DNA of 37,832 nucleotides from Candidatus Gastranaerophilales bacterium (GCA_900769645.1 CAAGHI010000053.1:1-37832); one strand, 5' to 3'. Positions 1 through 7,371 are shown, counted from the first letter of the stretch. The notes: generated by a model from the sequence alone, not told the origin. Made by a program: numbers and translations.

Positions 1-171
1 CAAAATTCATGTTCTGTGAAAAAGGTGAGTCCGATAAGAGGTTTCTAAGGCCCCCTCACCCGCATTTGTAATACTTGCTTCGCTCGTAAACAACTGCTCC
101 CTCTCCCCGCTGGAGCGAGAGGAAAGTTACAAAAGTTGTTCATGAAAAAATCACGTCATTCTGAAAGCTTA

Positions 172-480
172 GGTGCTACGCACGTAGCCCACTGTAACTG
201 GTAAAGAGTATCTGAGCGAATAGCGAGCATATAATATTCTTGCTATTCAGAATCTAATGTCAAATAAAACAGACTCCGGATCGTAGTCCGGAGTGACAGT
301 TTCATGAAGTTGTATTGATAAGTAGTTTTAATGCAAAATTATGAATTGATAATATATTCTGAATAAAACGAAAATCTACGCTGAACGCTTGATTTTCTGT
401 CTTTTCAGAATGACGATAATTTTATACCAATGTTTGAAGTAGGAATGAATGTTGTTACAGTGGGCTACGTGCGTAGCACC
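172..480. repeat. Perfect 27-bp inverted repeat bounding about 255 bp
   Basis: Bases 172-198 are the exact reverse complement of 454-480. The arm begins GGTGCTACGCACGTAGCCCA. Outside the arms, CGTCATTCT (154-162) is matched by AGAATGACG (481-489), so the symmetry continues imperfectly. No transposase-like frame lies between the arms. The 12-mer GTGCGTAGCACC inside the right arm recurs at 29036-29047 between groES and groEL, so this belongs to a dispersed family. A MITE-like or palindromic intergenic element is the likeliest reading. Confidence 0.7.
273..294. repeat. Short hairpin, 8-bp stem
   Basis: ACTCCGGA at 273-280 pairs with TCCGGAGT at 287-294 across a 6-base loop. It lies inside the larger inverted repeat and has no T run, so it is not a convincing terminator. 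Confidence 0.55.
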
Positions 481-574
481 AGAATGACGATGAAAGTAGT
501 TGCTATTTTGGTAAAACAACTAGCCTGTAACTTTTCGCTCAACTGACAATTATTATTTCAAATTTATGCCAAAC

Positions 575-606
575 AAAAAGAACTCCGAATCTTCGGAGTT
601 CTTTTT
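575..606 (-). terminator. Rho-independent terminator after rpsG
   Basis: AAAAAGAACTCCGA (575-588) pairs perfectly with 593-606 around a 4-base loop. The A/T-rich ends supply a U run on either strand. It lies 23 bp beyond the rpsG stop, so the rpsL-rpsG transcript probably ends here and does not continue into fusA and tuf as in the classic str operon. Confidence 0.85.
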
Positions 607-628
607 CAATATTATAAATAAAAATTTA

Positions 629-1099
629 TTAATATCTGTAGTGAGCGAAAGCTTTGTTAGCTTCAGCCATTTTGTGAGTATCTTCACGTTTTTTGCAAGC
701 AGAACCTGCACCGTTTGAAGCGTCAATCAATTCGTTAGTTAATTTGTCGATGAATGATTTACCGCCACGTTTTTTAGCTGATTCAATCAACCAAGATGAA
801 GCAAGTGCAAAACCTCTGTCTGCTTTAACTTCGATAGGTACTTGGTAAGTAGAACCACCGATACGTCTAGCTTTAACTTCCAACAATGGAGTTGCGTTTG
901 TCATAGCTTTTTGGAAGATTTCCAATGATTTTTCGCCAGTTCTTTCTTCGATTCTGTTCAATGTAGCGTAGAAGATTTTTTCAGCTAATGATTTTTTACC
1001 TCTTCTCATAATTCTGTTGATGAATTTAGAGATATCTACACTGTTATATACTGGATCTGCTAATGGAACTCGTTTAGCTGGTTTAGAACGTCTTGACAT
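629..1099 (-). CDS. rpsG: 30S ribosomal protein S7
   Basis: S7 is a primary 16S rRNA binding protein that nucleates assembly of the 30S head and lies near the mRNA exit and E site. The 156-aa product has the normal bacterial length. It shows the family signature around DPVYNS, the RGKKSLAEKIFY stretch, and VEVKARRIGG-like and YQVPIEV segments. The start codon overlaps the rpsL stop by one base (TAATG at 1097-1101), which indicates translational coupling. In E. coli S7 represses its own operon by binding the rpsL-rpsG junction. With no spacer here, that mode of control would need a different site. A terminator follows, and no fusA is adjacent. Confidence 0.97.
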   Translation of the reverse strand: MSRRSKPAKRVPLADPVYNSVDISKFINRIMRRGKKSLAEKIFYATLNRIEERTGEKSLEIFQKAMTNATPLLEVKARRIGGSTYQVPIEVKADRGFALASSWLIESAKKRGGKSFIDKLTNELIDASNGAGSACKKREDTHKMAEANKAFAHYRY

Positions 1100-1485
1100 T
1101 ACTTCTTACCTCCTTTAGCATTTTTCTTAGCACCATATTTAGATCTGCTTTGAGCTCTGTTTGCAACACCAGCAGTATCCAATGTGCCTCTAACGATGTG
1201 ATAACGAACACCTGGAAGGTCCTTAACTCTTCCGCCTCTGATTAGAACAACACTGTGTTCTTGTAGGTTGTGGCCGATACCAGGGATATATGAAGTAACT
1301 TCAAATCCGTTTGTTAATCTAACCCTTGCAACTTTTCTTAAAGCTGAGTTTGGTTTTTTAGGGGTTGTTGTATAAACCCTTGTACATACTCCACGTCTTT
1401 GAGGGCAATTCATCAAAGCCGGAGATTTTGTTTTGTCTGTAAGCTTTTTACGTTCACTACGTACAAGCTGGTTAATTGTAGGCAT
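1099..1485 (-). CDS. rpsL: 30S ribosomal protein S12
   Basis: S12 sits at the decoding centre and affects fidelity and streptomycin response. The 128-aa product is full length. It contains the conserved PNSALRKVARVRLTNG core, IPGIGHNLQEHS and the DLPGVRYH loop that carries the usual streptomycin-resistance positions. An AAAAGGAG ribosome-binding site lies just upstream of the ATG. It is the first gene of a two-gene unit with rpsG, driven by a near-consensus promoter about 195 bp upstream. The resulting leader of about 185 nt has no reading frame I trust. Confidence 0.97.
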   Translation of the reverse strand: MPTINQLVRSERKKLTDKTKSPALMNCPQRRGVCTRVYTTTPKKPNSALRKVARVRLTNGFEVTSYIPGIGHNLQEHSVVLIRGGRVKDLPGVRYHIVRGTLDTAGVANRAQSRSKYGAKKNAKGGKK

Positions 1486-1679
1486 TTAATTTCTCCTTTT
1501 ATTTTTCTACCATGCGGCAAAACCATATTCTGAAACCCTTACGCATTCCGATTATGATGGGACCACCGAATTTTCTCTTATCATAAATGCTTGTAACATC
1601 TGTGTTTTGAGACTTCCTACGTCCTATTTTTGCCTAACTGACACATATTTCAGCACGAAAATTCTGTCAGCATAAGCTT

Positions 1680-1708
1680 ATTAAACAACGATAAAGCCCG
1701 ATTGTCAA
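1680..1708 (-). promoter_or_regulatory. Sigma-70-type promoter of rpsL-rpsG
   Basis: On the minus strand, TTGACA (1703-1708) and TTTAAT (1680-1685) are separated by exactly 17 bases. This is the best -35 box in the window, as expected for ribosomal protein genes. It predicts a leader of roughly 185 nt before rpsL. Confidence 0.8.
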
Positions 1709-1714
1709 CTAATA

Positions 1715-1743
1715 TTGCAATTATGTTAAAAATGTTGTATAAT
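1715..1743 (+). promoter_or_regulatory. Divergent promoter for the 1762 gene
   Basis: TTGCAA (1715-1720) and TATAAT (1738-1743) are 17 bases apart. The -35 box is only 6 bases from the -35 box of the rpsL promoter on the other strand, so the two polymerases would compete. Predicted transcription starts shortly before the GGAG at 1750. Confidence 0.75.
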
Positions 1744-1761
1744 TTTGGCGGAGAAAGTTTT

Positions 1762-2415
1762 ATGAAAAAGCAAATTAAAGACAGATTGACTGAAGTGGCA
1801 AGTTTTATTGTTTGTTTGATTATAATTTATGCAGTTGTGGTAAATACCGATATTTTAAAAGGTTTTCAACCAATCGATTTTGACACTGCATTTGCTCAAA
1901 TTAAAGGCGTTTTCAATGGTGAATTGAAATCAGATACTAATCCGAAATCTGTTGGCAGTCAACGTGATATCGCCAAAATTGAGAATTATCAGCCAAATAG
2001 AATTCCGGATTCCGTTTTGAGAGGTGCTGATTACTCGGGAACTTGGGCTAATATGTTCAGATTTCAACAGAAAGTTGTTTTTTATATTTATGATGGCAAT
2101 TCTTCTGATTTTAATCGTAGAGTTCAAAGTTATATTGTGGATAGCGGCTCTTCATATTCTTTAAAGGCTTATGAGCAGCAAGACTTCAACAATATCAGAG
2201 TTGGACTAAATGGTCCGGCAAAGATGTGTAACAGTCTTGAAGAATGCAATCGTCAACGTCAAAATGCTTCTGACTATACGTCAACTGCAGCTTTCTTGAA
2301 AATGTGTGGAAAGACAATGTGCGTAATTAATCCTTCGAAAAGACAGTTTGTAAGCTTAAAATCAAAGAATTCTACAGATGCTGTAAATATGTTAAGAGCA
2401 TTGGAAAATTGGTAA
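1762..2415 (+). CDS. Membrane-anchored protein of unknown function, possible thioredoxin-like fold
   Basis: I do not recognise a named family. I start at ATG 1762 because GGAG (1750-1753) is well spaced from it; a longer frame upstream would overlap the promoter. The 217-aa product has a hydrophobic segment at about residues 12-29 (VASFIVCLIIIYAVVV), probably a signal anchor, and a soluble remainder facing outward. The C-terminal half (VVFYIYDGNSSDF, later CGKTMCVINPSKRQFVSL) has the rhythm of a thioredoxin-like domain, but there is no CXXC: two Cys are spaced CGKTMC. The gene is convergent with leuD and the two stop codons abut. Confidence 0.6.
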   Translation: MKKQIKDRLTEVASFIVCLIIIYAVVVNTDILKGFQPIDFDTAFAQIKGVFNGELKSDTNPKSVGSQRDIAKIENYQPNRIPDSVLRGADYSGTWANMFRFQQKVVFYIYDGNSSDFNRRVQSYIVDSGSSYSLKAYEQQDFNNIRVGLNGPAKMCNSLEECNRQRQNASDYTSTAAFLKMCGKTMCVINPSKRQFVSLKSKNSTDAVNMLRALENW

Positions 2416-2910
2416 CTAAACCAGTTTGAAGTCTCCGTTTTTTTTGATATGTTCGACAAGTCCACCATCATTAAGTAGTTTTATCATAACAGGTGGAAGT
2501 GGCTCAATCGGAATGATTGCGCCATTTGTAATGTCTGTCAAAATCCCCTTTTCGATGTCTAAATCAAGTTCATCACCGGCGTCAATTGCATCGGTGTCGG
2601 CTTCAATTGCCAAAAGCCCGATATTAATAGCGTTTCTGTAAAAAATTCTGGCAAAAGACTTTGCAATAACAGCTCCAACGCCGGCAATTTTGATGATTTG
2701 CGGGGCATGTTCTCTTGATGAACCTAAGCCGAAATTTGAACCACCAACGACGAAATCTCCTTTTTGCATTTTGCTTGCAAATGTAGGATCGGCGTCTTCT
2801 AAAACGTGTTTTGCAAACTCGGGAAGGTTTGAACGCAAGTGAAACAATCTCCCAGGGGCGATATGATCTGTTGAAATATTATCTCCGAATTTAAAAGCTT
2901 TTCCTTTCAT
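2416..2910 (-). CDS. leuD: 3-isopropylmalate dehydratase small subunit family (LeuD/DmdB-like)
   Basis: This is the swivel-domain subunit of the aconitase-type hydro-lyases. With a LeuC-type iron-sulfur subunit it isomerises 2-isopropylmalate to 3-isopropylmalate in leucine synthesis. The 164-aa length fits the short archaeal/clostridial type. Visible signatures are FGDNISTDHIAPGR, GGSNFGLGSSREHAP and KSFARIFYRNAINIGL. No leuC or leuB lies in the window, so the partner is encoded elsewhere. Short-type proteins include homoaconitase and dimethylmalate dehydratase subunits, and the loop that would discriminate (FHLRSN) is not decisive. AGGAGGG precedes the ATG. Confidence 0.85.
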   Translation of the reverse strand: MKGKAFKFGDNISTDHIAPGRLFHLRSNLPEFAKHVLEDADPTFASKMQKGDFVVGGSNFGLGSSREHAPQIIKIAGVGAVIAKSFARIFYRNAINIGLLAIEADTDAIDAGDELDLDIEKGILTDITNGAIIPIEPLPPVMIKLLNDGGLVEHIKKNGDFKLV

Positions 2911-2953
2911 TTAACCCTCCTTTGTATTTTTCATATTCGTTTTATTCCTAGTC

Positions 2954-2982
2954 TTGATTATACACCAAAATAATGTTATAAT
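2954..2982 (+). promoter_or_regulatory. Promoter of the 3012 gene, overlapping a leuD promoter
   Basis: TTGATT (2954-2959), 17 bases, then TATAAT (2977-2982) on the plus strand. On the minus strand a TATAAT (complement of 2957-2962) with a weak -35 lies in the same bases and would serve leuD. The two promoters therefore overlap face to face. Confidence 0.7.
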
Positions 2983-3011
2983 TAAAAATGTTAAGAATAA
3001 GGTAAAAAAGT

Positions 3012-3638
3012 ATGTATTATGATAGAAAATGTAAAATAACTTTTATATGTAACGGTGCAACAATTTTTAGTGAAGATGACCGTTTTTCAGATTCTGAAGC
3101 ATATCCTCCGTTGAGTGATACTGGTGTTGCGGAAATGGAGAAGATTTGTGAGTATTTGAAATACAGAGCAATTAAAAATGACAAAATTTTTGCATCACCT
3201 GCGACAAGAACGGTTCAATCTGCCGGAATGGTTTCAAAATTGTTTAAACAAGATTTTGAGATTATTGAGGATTTGCACCCAAGAAAGTGCGGAAGTTTTA
3301 ATAATTTGACGTTTGAGCAGGTTTATGAAACTTCGCCTGATGCAATGGAAACATTAATTAATTCGCCGGAAACACCTGTTCCATCTGATGCAGAAAGTGT
3401 TACAAATTTCATTAACCGTGTGAATGATACAATAAACAGGGTTATTGAAGAAAATGCCGGCAGCAGAATTATTATTGTAACTCACAAGGATATTATTAAG
3501 GCGGCGATTGTGTCTGCGCTAAAAATGCCACATAGTTCCTTGCATAGGATTTATATAAAATCAGGCAGTGCAACTCAAATTAGCTATTTTGAAAAATGGG
3601 CAAGTTTGGTTTATTGTGATTATACACCGATGAAGTAA
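3012..3638 (+). CDS. Histidine phosphatase superfamily protein lacking the RHG catalytic motif
   Basis: The fold matches phosphoglycerate mutase-like phosphatases: ASPATRTVQSA (residues 61-71) corresponds to the SPxxRxxQTA motif, and IIIVTHKDIIKAAI (153-166) carries the second active-site His (H158). At the N-terminus, where the family has RHG with the phospho-accepting His, this protein reads FICNGAT, so Arg and His are replaced by C13 and N14. The protein is probably not a phosphatase of the usual mechanism and may bind a phospho-ligand or act as a regulator. The 208-aa length is normal. It sits 16 bp upstream of the pilin-like gene and is probably co-transcribed with it. Confidence 0.8.
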   Translation: MYYDRKCKITFICNGATIFSEDDRFSDSEAYPPLSDTGVAEMEKICEYLKYRAIKNDKIFASPATRTVQSAGMVSKLFKQDFEIIEDLHPRKCGSFNNLTFEQVYETSPDAMETLINSPETPVPSDAESVTNFINRVNDTINRVIEENAGSRIIIVTHKDIIKAAIVSALKMPHSSLHRIYIKSGSATQISYFEKWASLVYCDYTPMK

Positions 3639-3654
3639 TATAAGGAGATGAAAA

Positions 3655-4435
3655 ATGAGAAAGTTTAATTTTAGAAGAGCCTTCGGGGGGGGGCAGTCGC
3701 GAAGAAGTTCGTGTAGCTTTAAATTTGGCTGATTTAGACGCAAAGGAATCCGCCTTTACCTTAGCAGAAGTCCTCATCACCCTCGGCATCATCGGCGTTG
3801 TTGCAGCCTTAACTCTTCCAACTGTTATCCAGAATTACCAAAAACAAGTCACTGTAACCAAACTCAAAAAAGCGTATTCTACTCTCGGACAAGTCGCACA
3901 AAAATCACTTGCGGATAACGACATAGTCAACTTTTCAGAAGGAACCGTTGCCACTCAAGGTTTGGTTAAAGAATTTTTTGACACTTACTGGCTACCATAT
4001 TTTAATGGTGCCAATGTCGATATTTCACCAAGTGGTCCTTGGCAAGGAAGCAATCTAGCATACAAATATAAAAGCGGAGGAACGTACAATACCTCAATTT
4101 ACACAAGATACTCAGCTGGAAGAATTCTTTTTTCAACCACAGATGGAGTTTCTTATTTTATCATAATAATACGTTGGAGAGACTTGGCAAACGATGACTG
4201 GACTCCGATATTTAATCCGAAACAAGAAGTTATCGTTGATGTCAATGGTATAAAACCTCCGAATGTTTTTGGAAAAGATATTTTTAGATTTTGGATTGAC
4301 TTTAAAGACGGCATTGTCAGAGCCGATGGATACAACAAATCAACCTCTGAAATAAATTCAAGTTGTAACACAAGCGGAATCGCTTGTGCTGCAAAAATCA
4401 TGCAAGATGGTTGGAAAATTACGTATCCTTGGTAA
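3655..4435 (+). CDS. Prepilin-type protein, phase-variable, frame broken at a G9 tract (OFF)
   Basis: AAGGAG and ATG 3655 open a frame encoding MRKFNFRRAFGGG, then a G9 run (3685-3693) shifts it to a TGA at 3730-3732 after 25 residues. The long frame that follows carries the type IV prepilin motif A/FTLAEVLITLGIIGVVAALTLP with Glu at +5, and ends at 4435. Removing one G, or adding two, joins start and body into a 259-aa protein that matches the paralog at 36839. Cleavage would follow A33 and leave an N-terminal hydrophobic helix and a globular pilin or pseudopilin domain. Downstream Cys (SSCNTSGIACAAK) could form a disulfide. Whether it is switched off or misassembled cannot be told from one sequence. 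Confidence 0.8.
3685..3693 (+). repeat. G9 homopolymer tract, out of frame
   Basis: Nine Gs lie 30 bases into the gene. Frame arithmetic shows that 8 or 11 Gs would be open and 9 is closed. Flanks closely resemble those of the G11 tract at 36869-36879. Confidence 0.85.
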
Positions 4436-4543
4436 TATTGTCGTTATGAAGCCTATTCTGAAAAAGATGATTTGAACCTGTTTTTCAACTATTATTCAAA
4501 AGATGAAACAAAAATTATGGTGATTACTACATTTAAAATCTAA
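4436..4543 (+). pseudogene. Possible toxin C-terminal remnant
   Basis: An open stretch without a start reads YCRYEAYSEKDDLNLFFN and then a tail ending KIMVITTFKI before TAA. Such a tail, followed immediately by AAGGAG and an antitoxin-like frame, resembles the end of a small TA toxin gene. The family cannot be named and the 5' part is missing, apparently replaced by the pilin gene end. Confidence 0.3.
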
Positions 4544-4554
4544 GGAGATCTAAA

Positions 4555-4748
4555 ATGGAAAATAAAATGACATTGAACAAGCTGAGGCAGATGTCGAAAA
4601 AATGAAAGCTAACGTTGATTTTAGGTGGAATGTCTCGGATATTAATCGTGCAAAAAATATTGCAAAATTTGAGGGAATGCCTTATCAAACATATATAAAA
4701 TCTTCACTTAAACAAGTAATAGATAGAGATGAACGCCAGATGATGTAG
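4555..4748 (+). pseudogene. CopG/BrnA-like antitoxin, frameshifted
   Basis: After AAGGAG, ATG 4555 begins MENKMTL and stops at 4603-4605. A different frame carries the recognisable body IEQAEADVEKMKANVDF, then IAKFEGMPYQTYIKSSLKQV, ending at TAG 4746-4748. The GMPYQTYIKS motif is typical of ribbon-helix-helix antitoxins of the CopG/BrnA type. One indel near 4568-4575 would explain the break. A 48-aa remnant could still start at ATG 4602. With the headless toxin tail upstream, this looks like a decayed toxin-antitoxin pair. The stop abuts that of the convergent TPR gene. Confidence 0.6.
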
Positions 4749-5678
4749 TTACTTATTCAAAAACTTGTCTAGTTCTTTCTTTACTGCTTTGGGTGAAGTT
4801 GATAGGCTGGTGTAATATTTCATTGCTTTAGTCATGTTTTTGACGAATTCTTCTCGGTCATTTCTGAGTTTTTGGATTTGTGCCAAAATGTAGAATAAAT
4901 CACCATTTGCACCACAATTATCAAGCGCTTGTTCAATTATGACAGCGGCATTGTCGTATTTTTTATCTTTCGTTAAAATTTTTGCGTAAGTTTCGTAGGC
5001 ATCTATGTCTTTGGAATTGAGTTCAAGAGTTTTTTCAAGGTTTTCAATTGCAGAATTTGTGTCACCTTCTTCATAATCAATGGCTGCAAGATTGAAATAT
5101 GCCCAGCTGTAATCCGGTGAAAGCTCTAAAACCTTATGGAATTTCCCTCTTGCACCGTCGTTGTCGCCTTGTTCTTTCAGAATATTTCCGATATAAAATT
5201 GTGCGTAAATATCCTCGTCATTCAGGTCAATTGTGCGCTGAAAATAGTATTTTGCGCCATCAAGTTTGCCTTCTTTAAAGTAGCACAAGCCGATTGAAAA
5301 GTATGCGTTTGAATCGTTATTGTCTTTTTGTAAAACTGTTTCAAAGCAATCAATAGCTTTGTCATAAATCCTTTTGTCAATGTAAACAAGTCCCAGATTG
5401 TAATAACTGTCAATTTCGTCCGGAGCAAGCTCAATTGCTTTGTTATACGCTTTTTCAGCATTGTTTAAGTCTTTTAATTTTTCATAAGTTATGCCTAAAT
5501 TGTAAAAAATTCCGCTGTCGTCTGTAAAGATTTTTGACAGATAAAGTAAGTGCTGTTTGGCTTCTTCAGGGTAACCCATATCCAACAGTAAGACGGCTAA
5601 CTGCCTTCTGACTTGAAAATTAGAGGCATCTTCTTTAAGTATATTTTGTAATTCTTCAACTTTATCAATTTTAGACAT
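4749..5678 (-). CDS. Tetratricopeptide-repeat protein
   Basis: The 309-aa product has no signal peptide or membrane segment. From about residue 20 to 290 it consists of consecutive 34-residue TPR units, with signatures such as IFYNLGITYEKLKDLNNAEK, SYYNLGLVYIDKRIYDKAID and AYFSIGLCYFKEGKLDGA. I count seven to eight units. TPR arrays are protein-interaction scaffolds; the partner is unknown. A TATAAT lies only 6 bases upstream of the ATG with no ribosome-binding site between, so the mRNA may be leaderless. Confidence 0.85.
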   Translation of the reverse strand: MSKIDKVEELQNILKEDASNFQVRRQLAVLLLDMGYPEEAKQHLLYLSKIFTDDSGIFYNLGITYEKLKDLNNAEKAYNKAIELAPDEIDSYYNLGLVYIDKRIYDKAIDCFETVLQKDNNDSNAYFSIGLCYFKEGKLDGAKYYFQRTIDLNDEDIYAQFYIGNILKEQGDNDGARGKFHKVLELSPDYSWAYFNLAAIDYEEGDTNSAIENLEKTLELNSKDIDAYETYAKILTKDKKYDNAAVIIEQALDNCGANGDLFYILAQIQKLRNDREEFVKNMTKAMKYYTSLSTSPKAVKKELDKFLNK

Positions 5679-5684
5679 ATTTTC

Positions 5685-5735
5685 ATTATAAATCTTTTTT
5701 AAGATATTGCAAAAATGTTAAAAGTTTTATATAAT
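5685..5735. promoter_or_regulatory. Divergent promoter pair sharing one palindromic -35 box
   Basis: TTGCAA at 5707-5712 is its own reverse complement. Rightward, 17 bases separate it from TATAAT (5730-5735) serving the 5797 gene. Leftward, 16 bases separate it from TATAAT (complement of 5685-5690) serving the TPR gene. The two promoters would be mutually exclusive, and the leftward transcript would start at or next to the TPR start codon. Confidence 0.65.
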
Positions 5736-5796
5736 TGAAAGATATTCAGAGGGAATGTTTGAAAAGCCCAAAGAACGAAATTTGAAAGGGGAAAAT

Positions 5797-6468
5797 ATGA
5801 GATTTTTAACTATAATATTGTCGTTATTTTTATTTGCGCAAACTGTTTCAGCATCTCCATTGAGCGGAAATGCAAAGACCAAAAGAATTCCTGCCGGCAC
5901 AAAATTTGCTCTTCAAATGACAAATCCTGTGTCTACAACAAATTCTGAGGGAACTGAATTTACTGCGATAATGATGAATGATCAAACTGCTGATTCTGAC
6001 GTAATTTTGCCGATGGGGTCAGTTGTCCGTGGAACTATCAAGAGGATTGAGCCTGCTAAAAGATTTTCAAAGGGCGCTGTGTTGTACTTGGATTTTGACC
6101 ATGTTGTAACTCCAAATGGTAGACAATTGCCTTTGACTTTCTCAATTATCGGCCGTCAAGATATGACGTATGATGGTGGAATTACATCTTGCCGGGGATA
6201 TAAAGAGGCTGTTCAAGAAAATTGGCAAAAGACAAAAGAAATTACATCAAATGCAACAAGTTGGGGCGGAGATGTTTTTGATGATGTTCCTGTCGCAGAT
6301 CAATTGATGACAGGTATCGGTGCAATTGGTGGTGCAGTCGGTGGTGGTGCATATTACATTTATGACGGTGTTGCTGATATGATTAGAAAAGGCAAAGGGG
6401 TTGACCTTAAAAAAGGTGAAATCTTAAATGTTATTTTGGTTGATCCGGTTGACGTCCCGGTTATATAG
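5797..6468 (+). CDS. Secreted protein of unknown function
   Basis: ATG 5797 follows GAAAGGGG and opens with a signal peptide, MRFLTIILSLFLFAQTVSA, probably cleaved before SPLSG; an upstream in-frame ATG at 5755 would bury it. The mature part (about 204 aa) has beta-rich segments such as RIPAGTKFALQMTNPVST, ILPMGSVVRGTIKRIEPAKR and LYLDFDHVVTPNGRQLP, then a glycine-rich hydrophobic stretch near residues 175-200 (GIGAIGGAVGGGAYYIYDG). The same 'raw value, then cost of changing it' beta pattern recurs in the 7418 gene, so the two may be distant relatives. Function unknown. The glycosyltransferase-like gene follows after 21 bp. Confidence 0.65.
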   Translation: MRFLTIILSLFLFAQTVSASPLSGNAKTKRIPAGTKFALQMTNPVSTTNSEGTEFTAIMMNDQTADSDVILPMGSVVRGTIKRIEPAKRFSKGAVLYLDFDHVVTPNGRQLPLTFSIIGRQDMTYDGGITSCRGYKEAVQENWQKTKEITSNATSWGGDVFDDVPVADQLMTGIGAIGGAVGGGAYYIYDGVADMIRKGKGVDLKKGEILNVILVDPVDVPVI

Positions 6469-6489
6469 TAGGCAAAAGGTTTGTTGCCA

Positions 6490-7371
6490 ATGAAAAAGAC
6501 TCTAATTTTTATGAGAACGCATATTGTCACAGAAGCTGTTCTTTCAGAATTTTTGAAACTGAAAAACTCTAACTGTGGGGATTGCGTTCTTTTTGTTGAT
6601 AACCATACTCATTTTATAAATTCGCCAAACGGATATCAAAAATTGAAGTTGCTGGATTTTGATGAGGAATTTGATTGTTTTCTTTTTGATGAAGAAATGT
6701 TTGAAACTCTTGATTTGCCAATGTTTGTTGTGAAAAATAGGCAGAAGAATATCGTAAATGAAATGTGGCATTGCGCAGATTATGTTTTTTATTTACTCAG
6801 AAAAGCTTTCCCTGACTATGAATATTACTGGCAGTTTGAGTTTGACGTGTTTTGTAATGGGGATTATAGAAAATTTTTTGAAAATTTTGAAAACTCAGAT
6901 GATGACCTGATTGTAGACTGTTTTGATAATTTGAAAAATGAACATGATTGGTGTTGGTTGAAAAATTCCAATTGGGCTTATAAAAATGTTGAGAAATACA
7001 AAAGCTTTTTCCCTGTTGCAAGGCTAAGTGGTGCTGCAATTGACATTTTGTATCAGAGAAGATTGGCGCACAAAGAATTATTTGTAAAGATTTCTCATTT
7101 TAAAAATGACTGGATTTATTGCGAGCTGTTTGTCCCTACAGAATTAATGAATGGTGGCTATAAGTGTAAAAAACTTGACGATCAACATCTTGGAATAATT
7201 AATCATGATTTGAATGAAAGTCGAGTTTTTGAAAATCCTGATAACAAACTTTATCACCCAGTAAAGGGAGGGCTGAACAAGTTGATAAGAGAAAATCGGG
7301 CACTGAAACGTTTTTCGTTCGTTATTGGAAATTTGCGTTTAGGAATTGTTCTAAAACGAGAACGAAAATAG
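6490..7371 (+). CDS. Putative glycosyltransferase, DUF3405-like
   Basis: The 293-aa product has no signal peptide. YYWQFEFDVFCNGDYRKFFE near residue 115 resembles the DXD-like acceptor/donor segment of DUF3405-type GT-A proteins, and DDLIVDCFD and the later aromatic-rich WIYCELFVPTEL fit such a fold. I start at ATG 6490, which is 10 bases after AAAAGG. Upstream TTG codons at 6481 and 6484 are too close to that site. Family assignment is from motif likeness only, and the substrate is unknown. It probably shares a transcript with the secreted protein gene before it. Confidence 0.5.
   Translation: MKKTLIFMRTHIVTEAVLSEFLKLKNSNCGDCVLFVDNHTHFINSPNGYQKLKLLDFDEEFDCFLFDEEMFETLDLPMFVVKNRQKNIVNEMWHCADYVFYLLRKAFPDYEYYWQFEFDVFCNGDYRKFFENFENSDDDLIVDCFDNLKNEHDWCWLKNSNWAYKNVEKYKSFFPVARLSGAAIDILYQRRLAHKELFVKISHFKNDWIYCELFVPTELMNGGYKCKKLDDQHLGIINHDLNESRVFENPDNKLYHPVKGGLNKLIRENRALKRFSFVIGNLRLGIVLKRERK

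Larger units (their letters stand above)
1..570. other. Intergenic region rich in short repeats
   Basis: I see no credible coding frame here. The stretch holds C/T-rich and G/A-rich blocks around 50-125 that can pair with each other, a perfect 27-bp inverted repeat (172-198 with 454-480), an 8-bp hairpin at 273-294, and scattered copies of the word ATTCTGA/TCAGAAT. It looks like a landing zone for short non-coding repeats downstream of the rpsG terminator. Confidence 0.6.

Noticed and set aside
3725..4435. Independent start of the pilin-like protein at TTG 3725
   Set aside because: There is no ribosome-binding site before it, and the paralog shows the true leader begins before the G tract.
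5222..5461. Open frame on the minus strand inside the TPR gene
   Set aside because: It is in another frame of a clear TPR gene and has no ribosome-binding site or family features.
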